Counted from the first letter of the stretch, positions 33,487 through 42,085 are shown. The stretch is DNA of 64,000 nt from Gimibacter soli (GCF_028463845.1 NZ_CP116805.1:1674001-1738000); one strand, 5' to 3'. Numbers and translations: made by a program. The notes: generated by a model from the letters alone, not told the origin.

Positions 33487-34601
33487 CGCAGGCTTTCCCC
33501 CATTTCAGCAACCTCGCGGCGTTCCATGCGCAGGAACCGGGCGACCGCTTTGCGGAAGCTGTCGTTCGGGATCGCATGTGCGCTCAGGGTTTCGACCGGC
33601 TCGTAGCCGCGCGCCAGCTTGTGCGGGCCCTGGGCGCCGGCCTCCACGCGCTTCAGGCCGTGGGCGATGGCCCAGTCGATGGCCTGATAATAGCAGGTCT
33701 CGAAATGCAGGTTGGCGTGATCCTCCACGCAGCCCCAATAGCGGCCATAAAGCGTATCGTCGCCAATCAGATTGAGGGCACCTGCGATGGACATCCCGTC
33801 ACGTTCGGCGAGGATCAGCAGGATGCGGTCTGCCATCGCCTTGCCGATCAGGCTGAAGAAAGCCCGGTTCAGATAGGGCTGCCCCCATTTGCGGTTGCCG
33901 GTGTCGATATAGAAATCGAAGAAGGCATCCCAGTGCGCCTCGGTGATCTCATGGCCTTTCAGGTGCCGGAAGCTGATGCCGGCTTCCGTCACGCTCCGGC
34001 GTTCCTTCCTGATCTGCTTGCGTTTCGAGGAAGAAAGCACAACGAGGAAGTTGTCGAAGCCCTCATAGCCCTTGTTGAACCAGTGGAACTGCTGGTCCGC
34101 GCGGATCAGGTAGCCGGCGGCTTCAAAGATCGCCCGCTCATCCGGTTCGATGAAGGTTGCGTGCAGCGAAGAGAGGCCGTTTGCGGCGGTGATGTCGGCT
34201 GCCGCCTTGGCGAGCGCCGTCTTCAAGGCAGCGGTTGGCGCCAGCAGGCGGGGGCCGGTGACCGGCGTGAAAGGCACCGCTGACTGCAGCTTCGGATAAT
34301 AGCGCCCGCCCGCACGCTCATAGGCGTCTGCCCAGCCATGGTCGAACACATATTCGCCGTAGGAATGGCTTTTGGCATAAAGCGGCATGGCGGCCACGAG
34401 CGCGCCGGTGTCGTCAGCGAGCGTCAGGTGTGTTGCCTGCCAGCCGGTGCCGGGGCCAACCGAGCCGGACTTTTCGAGGGACGCCAGAAAAGCGTGGGAG
34501 ACGAAGGGGTTGGTATTGCCGGCGAGGGCATCCCATGCGGCGGCGTCAATCTCGAGGATGCTGGAAACAAGCTGCGGCGAAAGGCGCGTGTCGTCTGGCA
34601 T
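33459..34601 (-). CDS. FemAB-like GNAT protein (DUF482/PF04339 type)
   Basis: A 380-residue protein of a family distantly related to FemABX aminoacyltransferases and GNAT enzymes. Typical stretches are NPFVSHAFLASLEKSGSVGPGTGW at the N-terminus, KRKQIRKERRSVTEAGISF in the middle, and GRYWGCVEDHANLHFETCYYQAIDWAIAHGLKRVEAGAQGPHKLARGYEP in the C-terminal half. A role in cell-envelope or peptidoglycan modification is suggested for the family but not established. It is the last gene of a minus-strand unit after ridA-like and GDPD genes. Confidence 0.85.
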   Translation of the reverse strand: MPDDTRLSPQLVSSILEIDAAAWDALAGNTNPFVSHAFLASLEKSGSVGPGTGWQATHLTLADDTGALVAAMPLYAKSHSYGEYVFDHGWADAYERAGGRYYPKLQSAVPFTPVTGPRLLAPTAALKTALAKAAADITAANGLSSLHATFIEPDERAIFEAAGYLIRADQQFHWFNKGYEGFDNFLVVLSSSKRKQIRKERRSVTEAGISFRHLKGHEITEAHWDAFFDFYIDTGNRKWGQPYLNRAFFSLIGKAMADRILLILAERDGMSIAGALNLIGDDTLYGRYWGCVEDHANLHFETCYYQAIDWAIAHGLKRVEAGAQGPHKLARGYEPVETLSAHAIPNDSFRKAVARFLRMERREVAEMGESLRDHLPFKKG

Positions 34602-34602
34602 G

Positions 34603-35340
34603 TCAGCCGGTCACCGCGGGGGATTCGAAAATCGGCGCGTCCGCATGCTGGGCCGCCACCTTTTCCTGATGGGCGGTCCGCACGGTCCATGTGGCGACGA
34701 GCCCGCCTTTCGCGCGCCAGTCATGGATGATCTTGTTGGGCAGCAGGTTCACATCCACCGCCAGAAAATCAGGCTGTGTGCGCTTCAGCCAATAGGGAAT
34801 CAGGAGCCGGGCACGCATGCGCGACAGCGTCTCCTTGCCCATGATGATACCGCGCGGGAGGAGCGGCAGATGATGGCGGCACCAGTCGGTCACGTAGGGA
34901 TTGAAGGACATGATCGCGACAGGGCCATGATAGCCATGCAAGGCCTCGCGCACGGCGGCCATCAGCTTCGGTACCTTGGTGTCCTTCTCGGTCTTCACTT
35001 CGATATAGAGCGCGACATTCGATCCGATGGCATGCAGCACATCGGCCAGAAGTGGCATCGGAAGACCGCTGGCGCCTACTGGCAAGGCTTTTAGATCAGC
35101 GTAGGGCACTTCCTTCACGAGGCCGACCCCGGCGGTCAGCCGGTCGAGCGTCTTGTCGTGGAAAACAACAACCTGCCCGTCGGCGGAAAGCCGTACATCG
35201 ATCTCGATGGCAAAGCCTTGCGCGACGGCGGCTTCCACGGCGGGCAGGGTGTTTTCCACCCGCACGCTGTCCCTCGCATGCAGCCCGCGGTGTGCGACCG
35301 GGGATTTGGCAAGCCAGGGAAAGGTGCGGGTTTCTGTCAT
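34603..35340 (-). CDS. Glycerophosphodiester phosphodiesterase
   Basis: A 245-residue GDPD enzyme that hydrolyses glycerophosphodiesters from phospholipid turnover to glycerol 3-phosphate and an alcohol. The catalytic and metal residues are visible: AHRGLHARDSVRVENT (H17, R18, E29), IEIDVRLSADGQVVVFHD (Glu46, Asp48 and the second catalytic His), and later KTEK and VDVN. No signal peptide is present, so it acts in the cytoplasm. Its ATG overlaps the stop of the RidA gene upstream and its stop is 2 bases from the FemAB-like gene. Confidence 0.92.
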   Translation of the reverse strand: MTETRTFPWLAKSPVAHRGLHARDSVRVENTLPAVEAAVAQGFAIEIDVRLSADGQVVVFHDKTLDRLTAGVGLVKEVPYADLKALPVGASGLPMPLLADVLHAIGSNVALYIEVKTEKDTKVPKLMAAVREALHGYHGPVAIMSFNPYVTDWCRHHLPLLPRGIIMGKETLSRMRARLLIPYWLKRTQPDFLAVDVNLLPNKIIHDWRAKGGLVATWTVRTAHQEKVAAQHADAPIFESPAVTG

Positions 35341-35801
35341 CAGGCGATCTCGATCAGCGCGTCGATCTCGACCGGGACATTGAGCGGCAGAGCATTGGTG
35401 CCAACAGCCGAACGGCTGTGGCGACCCTTGTCGCCGAACACATCAACCATCAGGTCGCTGGCGGCGTTCACCACCTTCGGCTGGTCACCGTAGCCATCGA
35501 TGCAATTGACGAAGGCGCCAAGCTTGACGACGCGAACAACGCGGTCGAGGTCACCACCCGTGGCCGCTTTCATCTGGGCAATCAGGTTGAGTGCGCACTG
35601 GCGGGCAGCGGCACAGGCGTCTTCGAAGCTCACGTCGGCGCCGACCTTGCCGGTATAGGCGATCTTGCCGTCACGTACCGGAATCTGGCCGGAAATGCTG
35701 ACGAGATTGCCGCTCACCACGAAAGGCACATAGTTGGCAACGGGGGCGACGGGCGTCGGCAGTTCGATCCCGAGTTCCTTGAGGCGGGCGTCGATGGTCA
35801 T
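35340..35801 (-). CDS. RidA/YjgF-family protein
   Basis: A 153-residue member of the Rid family. Recognisable parts are NYVPFVVSGNLVSISGQIPVRDGKIAYTGKVGAD, then ARQCALNLIAQMKAATGGDLDRVVRVVKLGAFVNC, and the C-terminal GRHSRSAVGTNALPLNVPVEIDALIEIA. It is longer than canonical RidA and belongs to a side branch whose imine deaminase activity is not certain. The ATG at 35801 fits the family start; the frame opens 11 codons earlier. First gene of the unit with GDPD and the FemAB-like protein. Confidence 0.87.
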   Translation of the reverse strand: MTIDARLKELGIELPTPVAPVANYVPFVVSGNLVSISGQIPVRDGKIAYTGKVGADVSFEDACAAARQCALNLIAQMKAATGGDLDRVVRVVKLGAFVNCIDGYGDQPKVVNAASDLMVDVFGDKGRHSRSAVGTNALPLNVPVEIDALIEIA

Positions 35802-35890
35802 GGGTCTTGTCTCCGGAAATAGCGATAGGACCACCCTTATACAGGGCGGTCCTAGCCGGCGACAAGGGGCGCAAGCGCCCGATCACGGGA

Positions 35891-36595
35891 TTATTCAGCG
35901 GCGGCTTCGAAGGCCTGTTTGCGCACCAGCTTGTCGCGGTACATGGCCTGGTCGGCATGGTCGATCAGCCGGGCGGGGTCGGTGGCGCCGTTGAAGCTCA
36001 TCACACCGATGGAGCAATGCACGGGGATTGCGATCCCGGCAAAGCTGACGGTGGAGGCATTGATCATCTGCTGGACCGTGCGGATGCGTTTCTCGCCCTC
36101 AACCGCGTCACAGCGGGTGAGCACGATGGCAAATTCGTCCCCGGCAAGGCGGGCCACCACGTCGGTGGTGCGCGTCAGTTTCACCAGCATCTGGGCGACG
36201 TGGCGAAGTACGGCATCACCGGCCAGATGGCCGTGGCGGTCGTTGATGCCCTTGAAGCCGTCAAGATCGATAAAGCCGAGGACGCCTTCGTCATTATGAC
36301 GGGCGGCGGCGGCCATCACGTCGCCAAGGCGGGTTTTCAGGCCGCGGCGGTTGGGGATGCCGGTCAGGTCATCGGTCGAGGAGAGCTGCTCGAGATAGGC
36401 AATCCGCTCCGCCTGTACCGACATGCGCTGTTCGGCGGCGGCGGCGTAGCTCAGAACCTCGCTCACCAGTTGCCAGCCGTTGCTGTCAAACTTGATCTGG
36501 GCGTCTGACGCCGTCTGGATCAGGCGACCGGCCAGCTGGCTGACATAGGGATTGATATCCATCTTGGGCTCTTTGCGGGCACGATGATGCGTCAT
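35891..36595 (-). CDS. GGDEF-domain diguanylate cyclase with AGDEF motif
   Basis: A 234-residue cytoplasmic protein. The first 70 residues are helical with no named domain. A GGDEF domain follows: TDDLTGIPNRRGL, FIDLDGFKGINDRHGHLAGD, then the signature, which here reads AGDEF (151-155). Ala at the first position is tolerated in some active cyclases. The inhibitory I-site RxxD is intact as RTTD (142-145), five residues before. The ATG at 36595 has a strong AAGGAG site. It stands alone, between the RidA unit and dinB. Confidence 0.88.
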   Translation of the reverse strand: MTHHRARKEPKMDINPYVSQLAGRLIQTASDAQIKFDSNGWQLVSEVLSYAAAAEQRMSVQAERIAYLEQLSSTDDLTGIPNRRGLKTRLGDVMAAAARHNDEGVLGFIDLDGFKGINDRHGHLAGDAVLRHVAQMLVKLTRTTDVVARLAGDEFAIVLTRCDAVEGEKRIRTVQQMINASTVSFAGIAIPVHCSIGVMSFNGATDPARLIDHADQAMYRDKLVRKQAFEAAAE

Positions 36596-36685
36596 GACGA
36601 ACTCCTTACCGGTTTTGTCGACTGCATCTCACCATGCAAACGGAGTGCCACAATGATTGGCATTTAGTTTATTGAAATATATCGG

Positions 36686-37996
36686 TTATTTCGACTTCTT
36701 GTCAGGGTTGTTTGCGGCATTTTTTGCCGGAAGGGTGCGGCCTTTGCCGATGGCATCGCGCCCGAATTTGGCCCTGAGCGCATCAAGGGCACGTTCAGTT
36801 GTGGCGCGTTTGGTGCGGCCGGGGTCGATAAGATCCGGCTGGTCGGCCTCGACCGGCGGGCGGAACTGCGATCCGCCGATGCCGATCAGCCGGTAGGGCG
36901 TGCCGTCCGCCAGCGGCTTCAGCATGTCGCGGCCCACTTCAAACAGGGTTTCGGCAAGCTGGGTAGGCGCATCGAGCGTGCGGGAGCGGGTGACCGTCCG
37001 GTGCATGCTGGTTTTCAGCTTCAGCGTGATGGTGAGGGCGGCGAGGTTCTTCTTTTTCAGGCCTTCGGATGTGCGCTCGGCCTGCCGCCACAGATGATCT
37101 TCAAGGGCTTCGAAATCCGCCAGATCGCGGTCCAGCGTGATCTCGGACGATACGCTTTTCACCGGCTGATCGGCGGAGACACGGCGGCGGTCCTCGCCGC
37201 GTGCCAGATGATAAAGGCGCGATCCCATATCGCCGTAGCGGCGCACCAGCCGGCTTTCGTCCATCCCCTGCAACTGGCTGATCATGGTCAGCCCGTCCTT
37301 TTGCAGTTTGGCGGCCATCTGCGCACCGACCCCATAGATGCGACTAATGGGGAGGGCTGCGAGGATGGTTTTCGCGTCGCTTTCGCCGATCACGGTGAAG
37401 CCGCGCGGCTTTTGCATGTCGGAGGCGAGCTTCGCGAGGAATTTGTTGGGGGCAAGGCCCACGGAAATCGTGATGCCGATTTCGCGTTCGATTTCGGCAG
37501 CTAGGCGCGCAAGCATCACGGCGGGCGGTGCGCCGTGCAGGCGCTCGGTACCGGAAAGGTCCATGAAAGCTTCGTCGATGGAGACAGGCTCCACAAGCGG
37601 TGTCAGGCGCGCCATCATGGCACGGACCTGCAGCCCCACTTCCTTGTATTTCCGCATATCGGGCATCAGGACGACGGCGTCAGGGCACAATTTCCGCGCC
37701 TGATACATCGGCATCGCCGACCGCACGCCTGACAGCCGGGCGATATAGCAGGCGGTGGAAACCACCCCCCGCCCGCCGGTGCCGCCGATGATCAGGGGCT
37801 TGTCCTTCAGCCCCGGGTCATCGCGCTTTTCGATGGTCGCATAGAATGCGTCGCAGTCCATATGGGCGATGGTCAGGCCGACAAGTTCGGCGTGTCCCAC
37901 GGTGCGTCGGCTGTCGCAAACCGGGCAGGGGGCGGGGCCAGGCATGGCCTCGAACCGGTGAAAGCCATCGCGGCAAAGGAAAGGTACGGGGGTCAT
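36686..37996 (-). CDS. dinB: DNA polymerase IV (DinB) with N-terminal zinc-finger-like extension
   Basis: A 436-residue Y-family translesion polymerase. Catalytic carboxylates are in AHMDCDAFYATIEK and SIDEAFMDLSG; the helix-hairpin-helix and little-finger domains follow. Unlike E. coli DinB it begins with about 38 extra residues holding C8, H13, C24 and C27 (CRDGFHRF and CPVC), which look like a small metal-binding ribbon. No clear beta-clamp motif was located at the end, which is Lys/Asn-rich. Its start overlaps the stop of the HAD gene upstream (ATGA). No SOS box was identified. Confidence 0.93.
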   Translation of the reverse strand: MTPVPFLCRDGFHRFEAMPGPAPCPVCDSRRTVGHAELVGLTIAHMDCDAFYATIEKRDDPGLKDKPLIIGGTGGRGVVSTACYIARLSGVRSAMPMYQARKLCPDAVVLMPDMRKYKEVGLQVRAMMARLTPLVEPVSIDEAFMDLSGTERLHGAPPAVMLARLAAEIEREIGITISVGLAPNKFLAKLASDMQKPRGFTVIGESDAKTILAALPISRIYGVGAQMAAKLQKDGLTMISQLQGMDESRLVRRYGDMGSRLYHLARGEDRRRVSADQPVKSVSSEITLDRDLADFEALEDHLWRQAERTSEGLKKKNLAALTITLKLKTSMHRTVTRSRTLDAPTQLAETLFEVGRDMLKPLADGTPYRLIGIGGSQFRPPVEADQPDLIDPGRTKRATTERALDALRAKFGRDAIGKGRTLPAKNAANNPDKKSK

Positions 37997-38649
37997 GGCC
38001 GCACGTGGATATCCTCGGCCAGCTTGCGGATATGATCGTGCGCTGCTGCCCAGTCGTCGATCCGGGTGTGAGCATCGGGCGCCGGTGGCAGAAGGGCAGC
38101 AAGGCGCGGGTCGGCCACCATATGGAGGCGGTGTGTGGCGGGCGCATGGCGGGCGACGGAGGCGTGATGTGGCGGCAGGTCATCCACAAACACGGCAGGG
38201 GCACTGCGGCCCGCCGTGAGCGTTGCCACAAACTCGCCCTTGCCGCCTTTCGAGGCAATCACGGGGTAGGGCATGCCGTGCCCGGCGAGATTCTCAGCGC
38301 GGGCTTCACGCTGGGGCGCCGGCACGTTTGAAAGCACCACGATCTGCCAGTCGGCACTGAGGGACGCGAGCGCCTCGGCCGCCCCCTTCACCGGCTCGAT
38401 ATGGCGGGTGCGGGCGGCGAAGAAGGATGAGAGAAGCTCGCGGACATGCTCGGGCGCCACTATCCCGCCGTGGCGGTCGTAAACATTGCCGGTGATCGCA
38501 AAGCTCGTGAGCCGCAGTTCATAGCCTTCACTGAGGAGATAGACTTCGAGCGCTTCCATGAAACGCAACAAAACCTCGTCCGCGTCCAGGATGAGGAGCG
38601 GCTTTGCGGGATTGAGGCTTGCGGCAATGGCCTCGGCGCTTGTCACCAT
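37993..38649 (-). CDS. HAD-like hydrolase
   Basis: A 218-residue protein with the order of HAD motifs: LILDADEVLL (D22, D24), VVLSNVP for motif II, a lysine in SKGGKGEF, and VFVDDLPPH for motif IV. A helical cap lies between the first two. Substrate unknown; annotators would often call it hypothetical. I start at the ATG at 38649, which overlaps the stop of the DUF3572 gene; its own stop overlaps the dinB start. The three genes form one unit. Confidence 0.75.
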   Translation of the reverse strand: MVTSAEAIAASLNPAKPLLILDADEVLLRFMEALEVYLLSEGYELRLTSFAITGNVYDRHGGIVAPEHVRELLSSFFAARTRHIEPVKGAAEALASLSADWQIVVLSNVPAPQREARAENLAGHGMPYPVIASKGGKGEFVATLTAGRSAPAVFVDDLPPHHASVARHAPATHRLHMVADPRLAALLPPAPDAHTRIDDWAAAHDHIRKLAEDIHVRP

Positions 38650-38924
38650 TCCACCCCTTTGCCGCCGCCGAGTGCGCGCCATGCGGCAACCACATCTTCG
38701 GGCTTCCTGTCAACTGAGGCAGCGAACTCGACGAGATCGGGCTCGAAGTCGATGAGGAAGCCAAGCACGCTCGCCTGCATATCGGCCTCGGAAAGCCCGG
38801 CGCGCAGGGCATCGGCATCCAGCCCGGTGATCGCGAAAAAGCGGTCCCTGAGGGCGTCTTCCGCCACGATATGCGCGACCGCCTGCAGGGCCATGGTTTC
38901 GGCTTCGATCGTCTGAATGGGCAT
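38643..38924 (-). CDS. DUF3572 protein
   Basis: A 93-residue helical protein matching DUF3572, a small alphaproteobacterial family (ETMALQAVAHIVAEDALRDRFFAITGLDADALR, ending VVAAWRALGGG). Function unknown. The ATG at 38924 is preceded by an AGGAGT site and fits the family; an upstream ATG at 38966 is less likely. It heads a unit with the HAD gene and dinB, divergent from divK. Confidence 0.85.
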   Translation of the reverse strand: MPIQTIEAETMALQAVAHIVAEDALRDRFFAITGLDADALRAGLSEADMQASVLGFLIDFEPDLVEFAASVDRKPEDVVAAWRALGGGKGVEW

Positions 38925-38996
38925 AGGGACTCCTGCGACGCGTCGGGGCTTGGATTCGGCTTTCATAATAGGAGAGGGGCGGGCAGTTTAAAAGTC

Positions 38997-39013
38997 ATCA
39001 GCAATGTGCTGAT
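38997..39013. promoter_or_regulatory. Inverted repeat in the divK/DUF3572 divergent region
   Basis: ATCAGCAATGTGCTGAT is a perfect 7-3-7 inverted repeat 91 bases before the divK ATG. It has no T tract. It could be a regulator site for either direction; no CtrA-type TTAA-N7-TTAA pair was found in this gap. Confidence 0.4.
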
Positions 39014-39035
39014 AAGCTTGTCTTTTGACAGAAAG

Positions 39036-39065
39036 CGAGCCTATTATTCCAAACAGATAGGCTCG
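39036..39065. promoter_or_regulatory. Second inverted repeat ahead of divK
   Basis: CGAGCCTAT (39036-39044) and ATAGGCTCG (39057-39065) are perfect 9-base arms around a 12-base A-rich centre, ending 38 bases before the divK ATG. A TTGACA at 39025-39030 precedes it, but no -10 box sits at normal spacing. It could be an operator or a hairpin in the divK leader. Confidence 0.45.
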
Positions 39066-39103
39066 TAGCTGGTTTGAGCAGAAGCCAAAGTCCAGGGGGT
39101 GGT

Positions 39104-39469
39104 ATGGAGAAGAAGATCCTGATCGTCGAAGATAACGAGCTTAATATGAAGCTCTTCTGCGACCTTCTCGAAGCCCACAACTACAAGGTTATCCAGACCC
39201 GGGATGGGATGGCGGCGCTTGATCTGGCCCGCGAACACAATCCCGATCTGATCCTCATGGACATTCAGTTGCCCGAGGTTTCCGGCCTTGAAGTCACAAA
39301 ATGGCTAAAGGAAGACGAAGACCTGCGAAAAATCCCCGTTGTCGCCGTGACGGCCTTTGCCATGAAGGGTGACGAGGAAAAAATCCGCGAAGGCGGATGT
39401 GAAGCCTATATCGCCAAGCCGATTTCGGTCGGCCACTTTCTTGAAACCGTCAAGCAGTTTGCCGGGTAG
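39104..39469 (+). CDS. divK: Single-domain response regulator DivK
   Basis: A 121-residue receiver-only protein that, in Caulobacter relatives, controls the DivJ/PleC and DivL-CckA-CtrA circuits. It has the acidic pair in [18 protein letters not shown], phospho-acceptor D53 in [13 protein letters not shown], the Thr in VVAVTAFAM and the Lys in AYIAKPIS. Length equals that of other DivK proteins. The ATG at 39104 follows GGGGTGGT. PleD starts 6 bases after its stop, the conserved alphaproteobacterial order. Confidence 0.94.
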   Translation: MEKKILIVEDNELNMKLFCDLLEAHNYKVIQTRDGMAALDLAREHNPDLILMDIQLPEVSGLEVTKWLKEDEDLRKIPVVAVTAFAMKGDEEKIREGGCEAYIAKPISVGHFLETVKQFAG

Positions 39470-39475
39470 TAATCG

Positions 39476-40852
39476 ATGACAGCCCGTGTTTTGGTGGTGG
39501 ACGATGTGCCACCCAACGTCAAGCTTTTGGAAGCGAAGCTGACGAGCGAGTATTTTGATGTTCTGACGGCTTTCAGTGGTCCCGAAGCGCTGGATGTGAT
39601 CTCGCGCGAACATCCCGATATCATCCTTCTTGATGTCATGATGCCCGGCATGGACGGGTTCGAGGTATGCCGCCGCATCAAGGCGGACGCTGCGACCTCG
39701 CACATCCCTGTGGTGATGGTGACTGCCCTTGACCAGCCTTCCGACCGTGTGGCGGGGCTTGAGGCGGGCGCTGACGACTTCCTGACGAAGCCTGTGCAGG
39801 ATCTGGCCCTTTTCGCCCGCGTCAAATCGCTGGTGCGCCTGAAGGTCATGATGGACGAGCTCCGGAACCGCGAGGCAACGGGCACCACGCTCGGCTGGGA
39901 AGGTGATCTGGACGATCCGATTGCCAACGAGCTGCCTGACAATGCCGCCATCCTTGTGGTGGACGAACAGGAACGCGTGATGGAGCGTATTGCCCGCGCG
40001 CTTGAAGGGGTCGGGGACGTCACCTTCATGACGGGCGGCGACGATGTAGCCGAGCGTGCCCGCGAGAAATCGTTCGACCTGATCATCGTTTCGCTCACCA
40101 TGAAATCGACGGACGGCCTGCGGGTCTGCTCCAAGCTTCGCTCGTTCGAGGAAACGCGCCACGTGCCGATTCTTGTGATGGTCGACGATGGCAATGCCAA
40201 ATTCCTCGTCCGCGCCCTTGAGATGGGCGTGAACGACTATGTGGTGCGCCCCGTCGACCGGATGGAGTTTCTGGCGCGGGTGAAGACCCAGCTGAAGCGC
40301 AAGCGCTATGCCGACAAGCTGTGGGAAAACTTCCATGTGTCGATGCAGCTTGCCACCACCGACGCGGTGACCGGGCTTTATAACCGTCACTATCTGACGA
40401 CCCACATGGAAACCCAGCTGCAGACGGCGCAGAAGCGCGGCAAGCCGCTATCCGTGATGATTCTCGATATCGACTTCTTCAAGAAGGTCAACGATACCTA
40501 CGGCCATGCCGCGGGCGACCTTGTGCTGAAGGAATTTGCGAATCGCATCGCCCGCAATATCCGCGGGGTGGACCTTGCGGCCCGTTACGGCGGCGAGGAA
40601 TTCGTAGTGATGATGCCCGATACGCCGCTTGACTGGGCGCATATGATTGCGGACCGGTTGCGCCAGGAAGTGGCGGAGCAGTTTTTCGATATCGGCTCCA
40701 GCGACGGTCCGATCAATGTGACCGTGTCGATCGGCGTGGCCGTGGCCGGCGAAAGCGCGACCCCTGCCGAGCTTCTGGACGCCGCCGACAAGGCGCTTTA
40801 TGCCGCCAAGGAAGGCGGGCGTAACCGCGTGGTGCTGGCGCCGACCGTCTGA
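39476..40852 (+). CDS. pleD: Response regulator/diguanylate cyclase PleD (REC-REC-GGDEF)
   Basis: A 458-residue c-di-GMP synthase controlling polar development in relatives. The first receiver has phospho-acceptor D53 in ILLDVMMPGMDG. The second (about 155-275) is an adaptor receiver with Ser in place of the acceptor (IIVSLTMKSTDG). The catalytic domain has GGEEF at 372-376 and an intact product-inhibition site RGVD at 363-366, in the same spacing as Caulobacter PleD. So it should be an active, feedback-controlled cyclase switched on by phosphorylation. Confidence 0.95.
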   Translation: MTARVLVVDDVPPNVKLLEAKLTSEYFDVLTAFSGPEALDVISREHPDIILLDVMMPGMDGFEVCRRIKADAATSHIPVVMVTALDQPSDRVAGLEAGADDFLTKPVQDLALFARVKSLVRLKVMMDELRNREATGTTLGWEGDLDDPIANELPDNAAILVVDEQERVMERIARALEGVGDVTFMTGGDDVAERAREKSFDLIIVSLTMKSTDGLRVCSKLRSFEETRHVPILVMVDDGNAKFLVRALEMGVNDYVVRPVDRMEFLARVKTQLKRKRYADKLWENFHVSMQLATTDAVTGLYNRHYLTTHMETQLQTAQKRGKPLSVMILDIDFFKKVNDTYGHAAGDLVLKEFANRIARNIRGVDLAARYGGEEFVVMMPDTPLDWAHMIADRLRQEVAEQFFDIGSSDGPINVTVSIGVAVAGESATPAELLDAADKALYAAKEGGRNRVVLAPTV

Positions 40853-40874
40853 TTCCGGCGGGAAAAGACAAAAG

Positions 40875-40905
40875 AAAAAGGGCTGTGAAACTCACAGCCC
40901 TTTTT
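40875..40905. terminator. Bidirectional terminator between pleD and rpmG
   Basis: A perfect 14-bp stem (40875-40888 with 40892-40905) around a 3-base loop. It has A-runs on the left and T-runs on the right, so it can stop pleD transcription on the plus strand and rpmG transcription on the minus strand. Confidence 0.88.
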
Positions 40906-40930
40906 CGTATCACCTGCGGTGAAAGCCAGA

Positions 40931-41098
40931 TTACTTGATCTTGGCTTCCTTGAACTCAACATGCTTACGGACGACCGGGTCGTACTTCCGAAGGACCATC
41001 TTTTCCGTCATGGTGCGCGGGTTTTTCTTGGTCACATAGAAGTAGCCGGTGTCAGCAGTGCTGAGCAGCTTGATCTTGATGCTGGACGGCTTTGCCAT
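40931..41098 (-). CDS. rpmG: 50S ribosomal protein L33
   Basis: A 55-residue basic protein of the large ribosomal subunit. The translation begins [18 protein letters not shown] and contains [20 protein letters not shown] and [14 protein letters not shown], an unbroken match to alphaproteobacterial L33. It lacks the zinc-binding Cys pairs, so it is the zinc-free form. It follows the pleD terminator in convergent orientation, as in many relatives. Confidence 0.95.
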   Translation of the reverse strand: MAKPSSIKIKLLSTADTGYFYVTKKNPRTMTEKMVLRKYDPVVRKHVEFKEAKIK

Positions 41099-41308
41099 CG
41101 GTCTTACTCCGAGAATTCCGTTAACGAGATCGCCAGTTGGCGACCGGTTCGACGGCGCAACATACTGTCAGGGGGCGATAAGTCAAGCGCAGATTGGCCA
41201 TTCTGGCGGGAAAAATCCGCCCGATGGATCAATTACCCGAAAACGCTAATGGATGAGTAACTAATCCTGTGCCAAAAGAGGGGCACACAATTTGCGACGG
41301 GGCCCAGA

Positions 41309-42079
41309 ATGATTACCGAAAACGAGCTGCTGCAGGAACTGAGAACCGAAGCGATTGATACGGTTGAAGACCGTCTCGCCGGCCTTTCGGAGACCTTGCA
41401 GCGCTTTGGCGACAGCAATCTGAAATCGCGGGATATCCTGGCCACGGTCAAGCTTGAGGTCCATTCGCTGAAAACGGTGGCGGCCAGCTTCGACATGAAG
41501 GCTCTGAAGGCGGTTTGCCACCGCTGCGAAGATTATATCTTCAACCTTTCGGATCTGGCCCCGCAGGCGATTGTCGATATCCAGACATTTGCCGACCGCA
41601 TGTCGGAATGCCTCGATGCCTTCGTCCATAACCGCGACGTCGATATCTCGCAACTGGTGCGCAAGCTGCCAGCCAAACGGGCAAGCTTTGAAGTTGGCGA
41701 TGTGACCGTCACTGACATGGAAGTGATGCTGGTGATGGAGCCGGGCACGGCGAACAAGATCGTCACCCGCGAGCTTCTGGAATGTGGCTACCGCATGGTC
41801 AACGTGGCCTCCACGATGGATGCCATCCAGTTGATCCCCTCGATGCGGCCGGATCTTGTGATCGTCTCGCGCGTGATGCCGGAGCTTTCGGGCGTCGATC
41901 TTGCCTGCGCGCTACGCTCCATGCCCTCCACCCGGGCGATCCCGGTGGCGCTTCTGGCGTCTATCGAGCGCAACGACCCGCACCTTGCCGACCTGCCGAA
42001 AGACGTGCCGGTGCTGCGCAAGGGTACCAATTTCTCGAACGATGTCGCCGACGTCTTCGTGAAGCTCGGGATTCTCTAA
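41309..42079 (+). CDS. HPt-like/pseudo-receiver two-domain protein
   Basis: A 256-residue cytoplasmic protein. Residues 1-115 are helical and resemble a histidine phosphotransfer domain, with a candidate phospho-His H52 in VKLEVHSLKTVAASF. Residues 135-256 have the alternating pattern of a receiver (MEVMLVMEPGTANKIVTRELLECGY, then LVIVSRVMPELSGVDLACALRSM), but the acceptor Asp is Ser187 and the acidic pair is reduced to one Glu. A Lys near 238 remains. It diverges from rpmG and converges on rnr. A phosphorelay role next to divK-pleD is inferred. Confidence 0.7.
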   Translation: MITENELLQELRTEAIDTVEDRLAGLSETLQRFGDSNLKSRDILATVKLEVHSLKTVAASFDMKALKAVCHRCEDYIFNLSDLAPQAIVDIQTFADRMSECLDAFVHNRDVDISQLVRKLPAKRASFEVGDVTVTDMEVMLVMEPGTANKIVTRELLECGYRMVNVASTMDAIQLIPSMRPDLVIVSRVMPELSGVDLACALRSMPSTRAIPVALLASIERNDPHLADLPKDVPVLRKGTNFSNDVADVFVKLGIL

Positions 42080-42085
42080 AAAGCT

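Noticed and set aside
39025-39047. Sigma-70 promoter of divK from TTGACA (39025) and TATTAT (39042)
   Set aside because: The boxes are only 11 bases apart, too close for a sigma-70 promoter.
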